64,000 nucleotides of DNA from Diphasiastrum complanatum (GCA_029204225.1 CM055097.1:27063039-27127038); one strand, 5' to 3'. Numbered from the stretch's first letter, positions 50,254-62,893 are shown. The notes: generated from the letters alone by a model not told the origin. Numbers and translations: made by a program.

Positions 50254-51420
50254 TTGATTCAAAGCATCTTCCACAAAGCACTGCACGGCCTGAAACAGTC
50301 TGCCAGAGCTTGGTTTCAGAGGATCAACACATTCCTCATTGAACAAGGATTCAAACCAAGCACTGCTGATTGCAACGTTTATTCAAGGTCAGTGCAGCAA
50401 TCCTTCATTATCATCACCTTGTACGTTGATGATACGTTGCTCTTCGGCAACAATACCAAAATGGTCAAGGATGCAAAACAGATGTTGTTCTCAAAATTTG
50501 ACATGACTGATCTGGGCAAAGCTCACTTCTGTCTTGGAATTCAAATCCACAGAGATAGAGCAAATCGACTGATTTACATCACTCAACAAGGGTATCTTCA
50601 CAATGCTCTTAACAGATACAATTTGATGAATTGTAAATTAGCTCACTCATCAATGGATCCAGGCCTGCATTTGTCAAAGGACCAATGTCCCCAGACCAAA
50701 CAGGAAGATGAGCAGATGAGAGAATATCTGTATCGATCGATATTTGGATCTCTCATGTATGCAATGGTCTGTACAAGACCAGATATCTCTTTTGTTGTAA
50801 GCTCACTCAGCCAATATATGACTAATCCGGGCATTACCCATTGGAAGGCTCTTATTCGAATCATGAGATATATTTGAGCTACCATAGACCAATGCATCTG
50901 CTATGGAGATGTCAGCAACGACAATCTTCATCAGCTCAGTGGCTATTCTGATGCAAGCTAAGGAGGAGATGCAGACAATCGTAAATCCACATCTGGATTT
51001 ACATTCTTCTTCAACGGCGGTCCTATTTCGTGGAACAGTCATAAGCAAACCTCTATCGCACTTTCTTCTACTGAAGTAGAATACATTGCTGCTTCTCAAT
51101 CTATTAAGGAAGCGTTTTGGTTGAGAAATCTGTTGTTATACATCAATCTGTATCAATACAGCCCTACAATTTTGTTTTGTAATAACCAAAGTGCTATTGC
51201 CTTATCGGCCAATCCTAGATTTCATTCTAGGAGTAAGCACATTGAGATCAGATATCACTACATCAGGGACAAGGTTCTCGACAGGGAGGTAAGCTTAACG
51301 TACTACAGAAGGCAGGACATGGTTGCAGACATTTTCACGAAAGCACTCAGTGTTAATACACACAACAAATTTTGTGCATTGCTCAGTCTGAAGATCAAGA
51401 CATTCACAGATCCAGATTAA
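50254..51420 (+). pseudogene. 5'-truncated Copia relict 3 (RT second half and RNase H)
   Basis: One frame runs from about 50270 (ALHGLKQSARAWFQRINTF) through the RT active site (TLYVDDTLLFG) and KFDMTDLGKAHFCLGIQI to RNase H (DADNRKSTSGFTFF, SSTEVEYIAASQSIKEAFW). It then covers NNQSAIALSANPRFHSRSK and the tail DMVADIFTKALS, ending at 51418-51420. Only two stops interrupt it (TGA 50875, TAA 50959) and there are no frameshifts. Gag, protease, integrase and the first RT half are missing. A poly-G purine tract and a 3' LTR follow directly. Position and direction suggest it landed in, or replaced, the 5' part of the minus-strand methyltransferase-like gene. Confidence 0.9.
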
Positions 51421-51427
51421 GGGGGGG

Positions 51428-52015
51428 TGTTGAATTTACTCCTTCTACTCTCCTAAATTCCATTTTTAATCTGCCTCCATTCTTGCTGCATATTTACTAA
51501 CGTTGTCATGCAGCCTGCATATTTACACGCAAATTCGCACAGACGAATAAAAGGCGAAAGAATCGCGATACTGTGTTTTTACACAGGTTATGGTGACAGG
51601 CGAAAAGGGGACACTATCCTACAGAATGTCGAAGGTGCCCTAAAAGCTAAGGCACCCTGTAAATCTAATCCTAAGGCTACTCGTAAGAAGTGACGCACTT
51701 TTTGCATCATCACCAACGTTCACCTCAGTACTGACTGACGTCGCACCCTTCTCACGCTCATCCCATGCAGTTGCGCTAACAGATTGGACAACTACTGCAG
51801 TCACCCACGATCTCTTACAGACAGCACATCCACTCTGTACTTTCACATCTGCACACTTGTAATATTATTAATATATTGGATACCATCTACGTATTCCATA
51901 GTGAGAGAAGAAGAGACTAAGAGAAGAGGTTTCATTTCTCATTACAAACAAAATAAGCTTCGTAGGGCACGCGGTTTCGTCCGCTATTGTATTGTGCTCT
52001 ACTGCATTATTAACA
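51428..52015 (+). repeat. 3' LTR of Copia relict 3
   Basis: It starts TGTTGAATTT directly after the polypurine tract AAGGGGGGG (51419-51427). It probably ends at CATTATTAACA (52015), which gives matching TGTT...AACA ends. No second LTR copy is in the window, so the right end is a best guess. Confidence 0.6.
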
Positions 52016-52823
52016 TGTATATATGATATACTTAATCTGATACAGCTCTTTGTTCTGCATTCCGATTTGTGTTAATATTGCTATGCTTGTTCTTCATTTT
52101 GTCTGATCTTTCTAGTTGTTCTTTCTGGTAATAGACGATTAACTTTTAGTCTTGTCTTTCGCGAATCATCCGCGACTAATTATCAGTTGAGCACAGTCTA
52201 GCTCTTCGCGAATCATTCGCGACATATAATTTGTCTTGCAATTTGCGACAAATTATTCATCTAGCGCTTCATCCATTAAATGTTTGGCTGCGTAATCTTG
52301 AATGACTATGATTCCTATCACTAAAGTTTTGTTCATTTTGATAGGCGTAGTCATGCTTACGGAGAGAGACGTTTAACTCATTCCGTGTTTCTCAAATGTG
52401 TCAAAATAGCTTTTCTATCTTATAATTTACTCGGCTAGCACACCGGAATGCTAGCCGAATCAACGAGCCAAAAAGAAATTTATTTTTTCAAAACGTTCTT
52501 CAAAAAAATTTCATTTTTTTTTAAATAAAAATTTGCAGGCTAGCACGCCGGCATGCTAACTTTTACAACTTCAAGAATAGCTCTTTTTTAATAAAAGTAA
52601 ACCTATATTTATAGAGTAACAAATATTTTGTGATGGACCTATTTAGAATTTGATGGATAGTCAAATTTTTAAGTATGCATCAAACAACAATTCTTGTTCT
52701 TAAAAAATCATGTAGTGAGATAAAAACAGTAGCACATGGTGTGCTACTATTTTATTGGATCATGAGTAGAAGAAAATCGAAAAACTCACAAAAAAATTAC
52801 TTGCAGAATGTCAAAACCCCCTA
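52016..52823. other. Spacer with short repeats and palindromes, no gene
   Basis: TTCGCGAATCATCCGCGAC (52158-52176) and its near copy (52205-52223) are 47 bases apart. A perfect 9-base hairpin, CGGCTAGCA...TGCTAGCCG (52432-52457), has a diverged second copy near 52535-52560. No coding content is seen. Confidence 0.6.
52432..52457. repeat. Perfect 9-bp hairpin CGGCTAGCA/TGCTAGCCG
   Basis: Arms 52432-52440 and 52449-52457 with an 8-base loop, CACCGGAA. A related AGGCTAGCACGCCGGCATGC lies about 105 bases downstream. Confidence 0.8.
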
Positions 52824-52968
52824 CTTGGCATGGAGATCACGAGAGACATAACAAGTAGAAGGATCGCTATAAGCCAGAGAAAGTATTTAATGTACTCCAC
52901 AAGTATGGCATGAAAGATTGCAAGTCAATAGACTCACCCATGGATCCAGAATTCAAGCTGTCAAAGGA
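52824..52968 (+). pseudogene. Copia reverse-transcriptase C-terminal fragment
   Basis: LGMEITRDITSRRIAISQRK continues, after a one-base frameshift near 52895, into HKYGMKDCKSIDSPMDPEFK and LSKD. This is the conserved post-catalytic RT segment of Copia elements (LGIEI.R......SQ.KY....L..FGM..C....TPM...L). It ends abruptly in a short tandem repeat. Confidence 0.75.
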
Positions 52969-53050
52969 CATTGTCGGCATTGTCGTCACTATCGGCACTG
53001 TCATCATTGTCATCACTATCGGCACTATTGTCACTATTGACATTGCCAAA
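52969..53050 (+). repeat. Short tandem repeat (ATTGTC/ACTATCGGC units)
   Basis: Units such as ATTGTC(G/A)(G/T)C(A)CTATCGGCACT repeat about four times, encoding alternating Ile/Val/Thr in one frame. The array starts exactly where Copia homology ends. Confidence 0.65.
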
Positions 53051-54177
53051 CTATCGAATTGTCGAATAGTGCCACTCAAAATGGAGCTCTTTCTGTACCG
53101 AATCTGAAATAGACTATGTCACCATTTGAACATGTTACTATATATAGTGATTGCTCCTTGTCATGTCTGTAGATTGTACAGTGATTGACTGAAAAACAAA
53201 ATGGTGAAGTTGACAAATTTACAAGCTGAGGTGTCTTTTTTTTTATCTGGAAATGTCCGAGTGCAGTTGGGCATTCTCCTCAAAAAACATTCGACCATAT
53301 GAGAATGACTAAATCCATACATAGATATAACAAGTAATGCCAAACCAACTCCAAACCCTGCCAATCTCTTGTCAGGAGAGAGAGTTGAGGAATCACAACC
53401 AATGCATTAGATAGGGATGAGATGGGAGAAAGATGCAACGATCCCAATCATGCATCAAGGATTACCAATCAACCAACGGGCCATGGTTTCCAGCTCTGCC
53501 ACCACTAACCACTCTAATGAGGAATCAGAGGATGGACGTCGCTAGAGTAGGATTGTCATATGAGATGATTCACAAACAGATGTAGTGAACTACTGGTAAA
53601 CAATCACCTAGGTTAGGGTTTTGTTGAGAATGCAACAAAATAAACCCATTTGATCCTAGAAATGATAGAGAAAGCACCTACTTAAGATTCAATCAAGATC
53701 TAATAGCTAGATTACTAATCAATGCATTGATTTCTATCTTATCTTGGCTTGAACTCCACAAATTGGCTCCAAAATCATGCTAAACTCTTCACACATGTGA
53801 GTGTACGGCCTACTGATGCCTGTAAACTGTACTTGCACCTTAAAACTCACTCTAATGATTACAAAAATCCATATGCCAATAGCAATCATCATTCAAATGA
53901 TAGACAAAAACTAGTCATGAACACAATTTCCAATTGAATGGGTAATTTTTTCCTAAGATACTTTAAAAAAATGACCTCTTTTTATGGGTGTCAACAAAAA
54001 AGCGTTACGCATGCGTATAGTGTTTTTCAAAATACATTGAAAAAGAGAATTGTTTTGTTCTTGACAAGAATAACAATTATTTCGTTTTTGGGGGTTTTCA
54101 AGACCACTTGCAAGAACATTTTTATTCAAAAGAGTACCAAGTTCAAAAAAGAGCACATTTTTAAAATGCTCATACTC
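53051..54177. other. Spacer, no gene
   Basis: No supported feature is seen; short ORFs only. Confidence 0.4.
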
Positions 54178-54435
54178 TTACAATATAAAAGTGACAAACA
54201 AAGAAAGTGAAGAATTTGGAGTATTCTTTGTTTTTCGCTTCTTCCCTTTATCATGCACCGTACGGACCATCTCGAGGCTATACCTCCCTTTGAATGGATC
54301 AATGTGATCTATTTTAAACCAATGCACAGTTATGTCTTTAATATTAGATGTGATGACGTCTCGATGAAGTGTGAGTCCTTTTCCAATCCAAAAGAGGTGA
54401 CCGAGATCATCATATGTTGCCAGTGTAACTACCAA
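54178..54435 (-). pseudogene. Short BAH-like ORF, unrecognised family
   Basis: The frame has no ATG at its 5' end. It encodes GTLVVTLATYDDLGHLFWIG, KGLTLHRD, DITVHWFKIDHIDPFKGRYS and then a basic KGKKRKTKN tail. The order 'G..V......DD.G.PFWIGK......V.VHWF......DPF.GKY' resembles BAH-like modules seen in chromatin proteins and in some plant transposon proteins. It is short, isolated and probably a fragment. No function is assigned. Confidence 0.35.
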
Positions 54436-57400
54436 AGTACCCTCTTGGTATCTTGGGGGTCACCCTTCCACCAACATGCAATCATTAGATTCTCTCATAA
54501 TGACTGTAAAACAACAAGTACAAACCTGAAAAACGTTCAAGATCAATAGCTTTGATAAATTTCAAGCCAAAACATTGAATACTAGCTCAAAAACCGTAAA
54601 AAACTGCCAAAAATCCATAAATTTTCATCATTTTCTATGAAAAAAATCCATAATGATGATTATCAAGCTAAAAGCAAATCAAAATCAAAGAAATCACTTA
54701 CTTGGAGGTCAATTCCCAAATCCCCAGGCCAAAGAGCCTAAGTTCCATGACAGAGGTGATGGCATGCTAATCAGATCCTGGGTTAGTCATGTTAGTTGTC
54801 TAGTGGTAGCTCCACATTTCTTTGAATTAGCTGCGTCTGATGACGTCCTTACTTTTTCTCCACTCTCCCTTTTGTAATATTTTCCAATGCTTTGCAGAAT
54901 GGAAAAAAAATTCCATTTTTGAAAGGAGAAGATTTTGCAGTTAAAAAAAAAAAGTCAAATTTGAAAAAGGCCAATCACAATAGGTAGTTTCACCATTCCA
55001 CTGGGCACGTTGTTGGGAATTGACGACTGAGTGCATTTCGGAAGGCGACGCCACCTCCAAACAACATGTCCAACCTACATTCAATTTCATAATCATCCAC
55101 AGCAGACTGTCTGACATTATAGAATCTAGATACTTGCAAGCATTTGCTTTTTTAGCATGTCCAGCTTTAAGCTCTTAACTCAGAGTATATGATTTGGCAC
55201 TCAAACAATCTAAAAGCAGAATTTTTTGAAGGGTAAAATCTTGTTGAAGCGGTAATATATTAGTGATACGAGCTTCAAACTTTGGTGCAAATATTCGGTC
55301 CTATTCTCCTTGCAATTTACATTGGAACCCAAGATGTAAAATGGGACAAAGCTTGTCATACCATGACTCCCATTTCTGGCCGAAAGAATAACAACATTTT
55401 GCACATAAAAAAAGGATATAGACTGTTGTACTAAACAAGAAAAAAGTTCTCAGTAAAAACAGACAAGAACAAACACCAGCTTTTGAAGGTGAACAATCCC
55501 TTCACATCATAAATTCATGTTGGTAAAACTGTATGCTATGCAGATCAGGGCCTTGAGCAGTATGTGCATTATAACAGCAAAGTGTAGAGCTGAACCCTTC
55601 ATCTGTAATTTTTATACTTACACATCCGTGAACAAAAACTTATATAAATGGTTTAAGAATAATCAGATGCAGATGTGGACGACTCTGCAATTTTCCATCA
55701 ACGAGTGATTGAGCACAACCTGTCACCCTTATCGCCAAAACTGCTGCAGGTACTTTGGGAATTGGAGAAACAGATAAGCAACTGGATAAAGATTTATCAA
55801 AAATGGCCTGCAATCAAAAGTAATATTCATTAGGACATGATTGTTGCAGTATGTCAAAGATAAATGTCTACTCAAAAGGAGGGAGAGGTACTTGAGACTA
55901 TCTATAAAAGGATCATAGTATCCAGCCAGATAAAGCCATATTAGATTTGAAAGAATTTCTTGGAATACAATTTGAGAATCAGAATCCTTTATTCAGTAAC
56001 TAGAATCAGATAAAAACTATTTCTGACTCGTAGATTAATTATGAGGAAGATAATCAATAACTATGCACCCTTGAAAGTGAAACAAGAAGTATGTGACTTC
56101 AATAATTTATAAAAGAGCTGTAAGCTGAGAACCTGGCTTTATAGAAGATTTTCAGCGCTGGAGATTACACAGTAAATACTATGTGAGAAGTGTATTGCTT
56201 TAGGAGGATAATACAGGAATTTGAATTTTTGAATATATACCTAAGATTGACGTCTTCCAAAGAAAAAACTCAATAACAACGATTATCTTAGAATATGGTT
56301 ACTAAGAACTATACTTAGCAGATGATCATTTATACAATCTTGATGTCCCTGCTTTCTAGTAACGGCCTTTGTTTCCAACTTGCTATGATTGAAAATTGTA
56401 CATGAAAAGTGTATTTTGTCCGACATTGATTGCAGCATCAGAGCATATAAGAAATCCAATATTGACATCCTTTATTTCTATTTCACATTATAGATTATAC
56501 TTATATATGCTTAGATCCAGAATGCTTTTTGGTATTTTGAACCTTTGGGATCACAGAGAATCACGCAACTCAACCATGATACACCAACCACCACATTTGG
56601 GAAGATGCTTAGATCCAGAATGATTGCTTAGAATCAATTTTAGCAGTCAATCTCGAAGTAGACTTCAGCAAACCCAATGTTAAAACAGTTTTTCTCTTCC
56701 ATCCGAAATGCATGATATCAAAAAAATTAATTTCTGGACCAGATTTATAGTGCATTCCCAGCTTCCTTCTCTTGAAAAAACTGGCTCATTGCCCCCTCAA
56801 TGAGCCCTCTTTCAGGCACTAATAAGTCCTCCCTCTGCAGCCTAAAGCCCTAAAAGCTAGCAAATTAGCAACCAAAAGCCTCTCCCCTTTGCTACAAGTT
56901 TCTCTTCTAGTTTTTGGCCCATCTGAAAGAAGGAATCTTTAGGGAGTTGCTTCTATGAAATCTTGTACAAAAACATACTCAGCAATGAGACCCAATTTTC
57001 CAGGGATTCAAAGATGCTAACTGCAATTTGCTTAGATCTCACAGTTCAGTGCCCCAAATGCCATTGTTGTTTCTCTTTGATACATAGAGCAAAGCATATA
57101 TATGTCCAACAGCACATTTGTACGGATGGAGGATGTACTTTTGGCCCCAAAATTTGATTATAAAAAGTTTAATTTTTTTAACTGAAAAAAATTACATCTT
57201 TTTTTATAAGGCTCGTTCCGGAAGAATGTTCTAGAACATCTTCCATTTTGAAATGGGCAACAATGACCACAAAATGTGCATAACTTTACCAACGAACAAT
57301 TGACTTCAACAAGATTTTGTGGCCGCCTTCCTAGTAGTAATGATGAATTGCAAGACCTAGCTATGGCATATCTTAACTGCAACACTAGATCAACCAAGAA

Positions 57401-57444
57401 AGCTTCAGAAACTTAGCTATGGAAAACATCAAATACAAGGAGAA
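54436..57444. other. Spacer, no gene
   Basis: I find no coding region with recognisable content, no RNA gene and no structured repeat in these 3 kb. The transposase relict begins at 57445. Confidence 0.4.
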
Positions 57445-59641
57445 TCACATAAGCACCTCACAAACAACATTTGGAAATTGGACCTCGTGGTCCTTCCACC
57501 ACTGCAATGGGCTACTACACTCTTCAAGTGGAATGTTCAATCTCCTGAATAAGGAAAGCTCAGACTTCACCAAACTTGTTGTGGCTTCCTCGTCAGATGC
57601 TTGATGCCCAAACAATGAATCTGCAACATCATGCTCTAGTGGTTGTGTGGTTTGTGCTCTTGGATTTAGACGGTTGAAGCAAGTTACCAAGAGTGGAATG
57701 AGGACTTTCACATCATACTCACCGACAATTTGAATTGCAGCATCTCTTCCAACATAGTCTCTAACCAAAGAGAGACCTTTAAAATGCGGGTCCAACATAA
57801 GGGCTAGTATATTGTGTGCCTTGCGAGCAGAAAATGAGACTAGACAAGACAAGAAAGGCTCAAGGACCCCAACCATCTCATTTTTCATATGAGCATTCAA
57901 GAGTTCTAACTCAGCATCAAAATCACCATTGCAATCAGCAACCATGGAGTTGTGAATTATATAACTTGCTTGACCCATCTGCATGCACAATTTTAGAGCA
58001 GCAACAAGCGCATCCGAGAGCAACCAATAGCCACGTGTTTGGTTTAATACACATCGTTTAACCACGGGTATAAGGGTTGAAGACACAGCACCTGCAATAG
58101 CCCATATCTGTGGACTTGGAACTCGAGACTGTAATGCCAAACTTTGCCTTGAGTAACATGTGATAATGCTTCCCTAAACTCCAAAGTTTCTTGAAAAAAA
58201 AAAATGACCTTAGAAGCAAATCTTGTCTTGATAGGTGTTTTCAATTTTTGTGGTCGCAATCCACTATCAATGCATGCCTTAGTCCATTCTTGTCTCCCCT
58301 TTCTTGACTTCTTTGTCCAAGTGATGGTCTGTTGGAGAGAACTTTGAGCCTCTTTCAAAGAAATCATTGACTTCATCCCAGCACACACCTTTGCATCATT
58401 GGTGGCATATTGGCAACACTTTGACATAACATGGCCAAAACAAGTCCCTGCATAGGGCTCACACAAATTCAAAGGCTCACAATCCACCACAAAGATAAGA
58501 GCATTTGTCATCATGTTCAAATTTGCGCCCTCATCCTTCACATACCCAATTATTCGTGAGGTAAGATTGTATTGAGACAAAAGTTCTTTCAATTGTAGAG
58601 CCATGGCTGCACCACTCGTGTCAAGTGTCTCAAACAATCCCACGGTCACATGACAAGGAACCCAAGAGTCATTCAGAAAGTTAATAACTAGGGCAAAAGT
58701 GTCAATTCCTCCACGTGACATCCAAAGATCAAATGATGCTGTAGCAGTCACACAACTAGCCAACAAAGGGAGGACATACCTTTCCAAAGTTTTGGCAACC
58801 ATCTGTGATATCGCCTCCTCCACAAGTTGGTGACGAGAAGGAAATACTAAACGATTGCATTGTCTAAGGATTAACCTCCTCAACCATATATTCTCAACAC
58901 TTGATAAGGGCCTATACCCTTTCACAATGTACAGCACTAAATCTTCCAAAAAACATTGTTGTTGATCATCCTCCTTCTTGTAAGGTGTAGAACTACCATA
59001 GAAACTAGTTATGGCAGAAGAAGAAGGTAAATTTCTCTTCTTCGTAGGATGACGAGCATCTTCTTTAGGGCATATGGAATCCTTTTGAGCCTTGTACTTG
59101 CTCAATACTTCTGCATGCTCACTAGAAACATGCTTTTTCATTGCAGTGGTCCCATGCTCTTTACCTTTCCTACTTTGTGAAGTGTTGTGTGCAGATAATT
59201 GTTTTGTATCAAGATGGCAAATGACACACCTCATCTGTTGAGGATTCTTCAAATCCACCGCACTTTTGTCATTCACAAAAAAGACCAAGTCAGGGCATTA
59301 CGATTGTAAGGCCTCCAGAATGATTGTTGTTGGGCCAACAAAGCCAATTGACAGCTCAACAATGAATCCTCCCGTTGTGAATTTTCTGTGGAAATGTTTG
59401 GTTGAGATTCAGTAACTCTATCTCCAATTGGTCCATTTGTTTCTTGCCCTTCATGACCACTTTCACCCTCAACCATGCTTGCAAATGTTCTTGCTCTACC
59501 TTCTGACATTAAGGCAGATTGACCTGTAAAGCCTTCTAGGATATGCAAATTATAGGCCACTGTGTTTAAAGACACTGCCACTCCTGAATACAATGCACAT
59601 AAGCTAGAAAAATGAAAACTTGGTTTTATAGAATGAATCAT
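57445..59641 (-). pseudogene. hAT-superfamily transposase relict with BED zinc finger
   Basis: The N-terminal frame (ATG at 59641) reads to about 59285. A shift in a six-T run then leads to the BED finger (CVIC...HVSSEH, about 59230-59120) and the hAT core: ASFDLWMSRGGIDTFALVIN, GYVKDEGANLNMM, and GTCFGHVMSKCCQ. Near 58160 a second shift moves to SRVPSPQIWAIAGAV, CVLNQTRGYWLLSDAL and LALMLDPHFKGLSLV. The final part reaches SPLQWWKDHEVQFPNV, the start of the hATC dimerisation domain, and stops; the conserved hATC remainder is missing. It would have cut and pasted an element with short inverted ends, but two frameshifts and the lost C-terminus make it inactive. A candidate right terminus lies at 61055. 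Confidence 0.88.
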
Positions 59642-59898
59642 AACAAGCCCCTAAAGGTTGCATGCACACTATTCTTAGGTAGGAGTGAATAACGACAACA
59701 GTGTTACAATACTTACAAGCTGACAGCTGATCAAAGTTAAAATGAGAAGCCAATGAAGGAATAACTCAAAGAAAACAATGATTAATGCAAATTACTCACC
59801 TGGTAATGACAATGAAGAATCTGGTATTTCAGATAGAACGAAGGATTGCAATAGAAATCTGAACTGTCAGCTGCAATAGAGACTCCGGAACAGACAGT

Positions 59899-60290
59899 AA
59901 CTCGCTGATGGCAGGTCCAGAATAACTCGCTGATGGCAAGTGACAAGAAGAAGAAGAAGAAGTCCCTCACGGTTTGTTGGTTGAAAGTCCAGAATCCAGA
60001 ACTCGTTCATGGCAGGTCCAGAACAAAAAGTAACTCGCTGATGGCAGTGACTTGCTGATGGGAGCTCGCTGATGGGAGTGCGCTGATGATGGCAGCCCAA
60101 AATTCGCTTTTGCTAATGGCTTGCTGCTTCTACTGATGGTGCTCGCTGCTTCTGCTATGCTCCAGATGCTGCGCTGATGCTTCTGATGCGCTGCTTCTGC
60201 TCGCTGATGGTGCTTCTAATGCGCTGCTTCTGCTTCTGATGCGCTCTCTGATGGTGCTCACTGGTCGTGCTCGTTGATGGTGCGATGCTT
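59899..60290. repeat. Degenerate GCTGATGG tandem repeat
   Basis: GCTGATGG or close variants (CTCGCTGATGGCAG, GCTCGCTGATGGTGCTTC) occur more than ten times. The array lies in the upstream region of the hAT gene, within the putative element. Confidence 0.75.
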
Positions 60291-60855
60291 GTGCTCATCT
60301 GAAAATCCATGATGAGTCAAGGCTGCGATGCTTCTGCTCAATGATGATGGGCGTGTCAATGATGATGGGCGTGGGCGAAATGAATGATGGGTGTGGGTGA
60401 AATGGATGCTCGGGAGGCTCACTGCGTGGGCAGTAGGAAGTTGGCAGGTAAGAGTTATGAGTTATGAGGCTTGAGGCCATTTGAAGTTATTTCCTATTTC
60501 AAAACTAGTACTAATGTGGAGAGTAAGAAATTTTTTTATTTAAATGAACTTAGATCCCAAAGTGAGTTGTTGGGAACGTGGTCTCACAAGGAAGCCCTGA
60601 TGAATACTCTATACTCTACACTCCACCCGTGAATTTTTCAGGATCATCCCGGGCTTACGAGTTGTATCAGGCTGTCTTCAAAGGATGACTACTTCCAAGC
60701 TCTCCGAGAAAGGGGTACATGTAGCTCTAGTGCCTACACACCGAATTATTTCCTACTCTATTATACTATACCCAAGGCCTTTTCTAAACTCGATCGAAAG
60801 GCTGGGATAGAAAAAATAGTATACCTTGCATTGTGAATTGATACTCGGGTTATAC
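60291..60855. other. Upstream region of the hAT relict, no gene
   Basis: GATGATGGGCGTG repeats continue to about 60380. Nothing coding is seen. It probably belongs to the 5' non-coding part of the hAT element. Confidence 0.4.
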
Positions 60856-61055
60856 ACCCCTCCAAATGACGGTCCGGTTCTCAATCTCAATCTAAGACTC
60901 AAAGGGACCCGACGGTTCTCAACCATGGCCGGTTCCTACAAAAGGGCATCCCCGCCGGTTCTTGAGGAATAGGGTACCCGCCGGTTAGGGTCTTTAGAAC
61001 CGGGTTGATAACCGGGTTGAGAACCGGGAAAAAAATCAATACCCGCCCAACACTG
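60856..61055 (-). mobile_element. Candidate hAT element terminus with subterminal repeats
   Basis: Read on the minus strand from 61055, the sequence starts CAGTGTTGGGCGGGTATTG, in the CAGTG/CAGGG style of hAT inverted repeats. A dense set of AACCGGGTT/CCGGTTCT motifs follows (about eight copies, 60880-61030). It lies about 1.4 kb upstream of the hAT start codon in the correct orientation. The opposite end was not found on the 3' side. Confidence 0.55.
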
Positions 61056-61663
61056 GTGTCAACCATATGAGTGAGCACCCTGGCCAAGTGGGCCACTTGC
61101 ACTAATTTATTTAAGTTACAAATAGGGGGTCCCATGTATTTAATTAATAACATGTCCCATGAGTAATGTACAACTTATAATATTAGAGATTAGCCAAAGG
61201 GGTAACATAGGCATTACTCTTCAACAAGTAAATCACAGCTCAAGATAGGATTAGCCAAGAAAATTTGTACTTAATGATCTGTTGTGCTCAAAAATCCATC
61301 TTTTGACCATTTTCCAAGCTTTTGGAGTTGGAAAGTCATAAATCCCTGGTTTTTTGCTGCTTCAGCCCAAGATTTGGCACAAAAGATCCTCACAATAGGG
61401 TGACTTGGTGTGGGTGAGCTTTCTAGAGAAAAAACAAAAAGACCTTACTACAAAATCTTTACATCCATTTAACAATTGCTTCTTTTACTCTTCAAAAATG
61501 AAAGTCAAGAATTTTGGGACATCCCTTTATTTCAGGATTTTGAAGGCTAAACATTGAATTGATCTATTGTGTTCAAACAAAGCAGCAAACAACATAATCA
61601 AGGGAGCACTTTACCTCTATTTTTAAAATTAGCTTGCTAATTTCTTGAATTTTATCACTTTTT
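61056..61663. other. Spacer, no gene
   Basis: Nothing is recognised between the hAT terminus and the LTR element. Confidence 0.4.
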
Positions 61664-62089
61664 GAGTGGTGGATTCGAGTTCTTTTGTACATTCACTTTC
61701 ATTTCAATGAAGCAGATGGAACCTCTTTCGACTGGATATGGAATGTCCTTGCTCTTCTTCTCTCTTCCTCCATCTCTCATGTTTTCTTTGGATTTGCTAA
61801 TTGTTAGATTTTATGCTTGTTGAAGTATATCTTTACTATACTTTCTATGAGAGAGAAAAAGTAAGATCTATCATTGCTTGAGTAGTGTTAATTACTACTG
61901 TTAATGGATCGTAGTATTAATGGTTAGTGTTAGATGTGGATCATAAGCTGTGCTTGATTATGAACTATGCTATCGCTCTCATGAGCACGAATCTCCGCGT
62001 GACAACATGTTAATCCTCTTCATCTCCTTTGATGCTTGATGTGCTTGGATCTAGGGTTGAAGGTGGATAGGAAATACTTGCTACAATTT

Positions 62090-62107
62090 TGGCGCCGTTG
62101 CCGTGGA
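62090..62107 (+). promoter_or_regulatory. Primer binding site (tRNA-Asp type)
   Basis: TGGCGCCGTTGCCGTGGA lies four bases after the left LTR. It matches the complement of the plant tRNA-Asp 3' end except for one G-to-T change. Confidence 0.8.
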
Positions 62108-62283
62108 GCTACGCCAATTTTTCATTTTCAGCAAGTTTATGATACATGTATGGTGGTTAGCTTGCATTTAGGCATCTTGGTTTTGGCATGTTAGGATTAG
62201 CTTTGCATTATGGATGTGATTTGTGAGAGTTATGTCCAAAAACGTTCAAAAAATGAGTGGGAACTGTTTTTTGTTTTTTTAAT

Positions 62284-62665
62284 TTTTCTGCCCTTTTCTA
62301 TTCAATTTTTGCCCAACTTTCTATTCTCTGTAATTCGATCTGAATAGGTAGGATTGTAGAGCATTGAAAGGGCTTTCTAGCCATACTTTTTTTTTTGGAT
62401 TCCGTTAAGTATTAAGCAAGTTACAAATTTTTTAAGTTGGCAACAAAATTCTGTAAACTTGTCAAAAACCAGAAATTTCCAGATTTTTTATTTTTCTGCC
62501 CTGTTTGATCCATATTTTGCACTACCTTCTATTCTCTATAATTCGATCTGAATAGATATTGTAGAGCATTGAAAGGGCTTTCTAGAGATAAAATTTTTCT
62601 TTTTCATTTCGTTAAGTATTAAGTTACAAATTTTTGAAATTGTCAAAAAAACAAAATTCTTTAAC
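62284..62665 (+). repeat. Two-unit internal duplication in the LTR element
   Basis: TTTCTGCCC..., TAATTCGATCTGAATAG, GTAGAGCATTGAAAGGGC and CGTTAAGTATTAAG occur in order at 62284-62450 and at 62489-62640, about 200 bases apart. Confidence 0.8.
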
Positions 62666-62893
62666 CTCGTCATTAGCTTCAACAATGTCATTGCTAGCCA
62701 GCAGCAGCACCTATCTACAAGGATCAAAATCAACAAGCATTATCTTGTAATACTTTTTTGGATGGTGTCTACCCATTTGTCAATGAATAAGGTTATCATG
62801 AATGGCCACCGGACCCATATGATTATTATTGAAAATTTGCATTCAAGCGCCGAGGTTGGTGTCATGGGACCTCCACCAATTTTGGTGGGGTAT

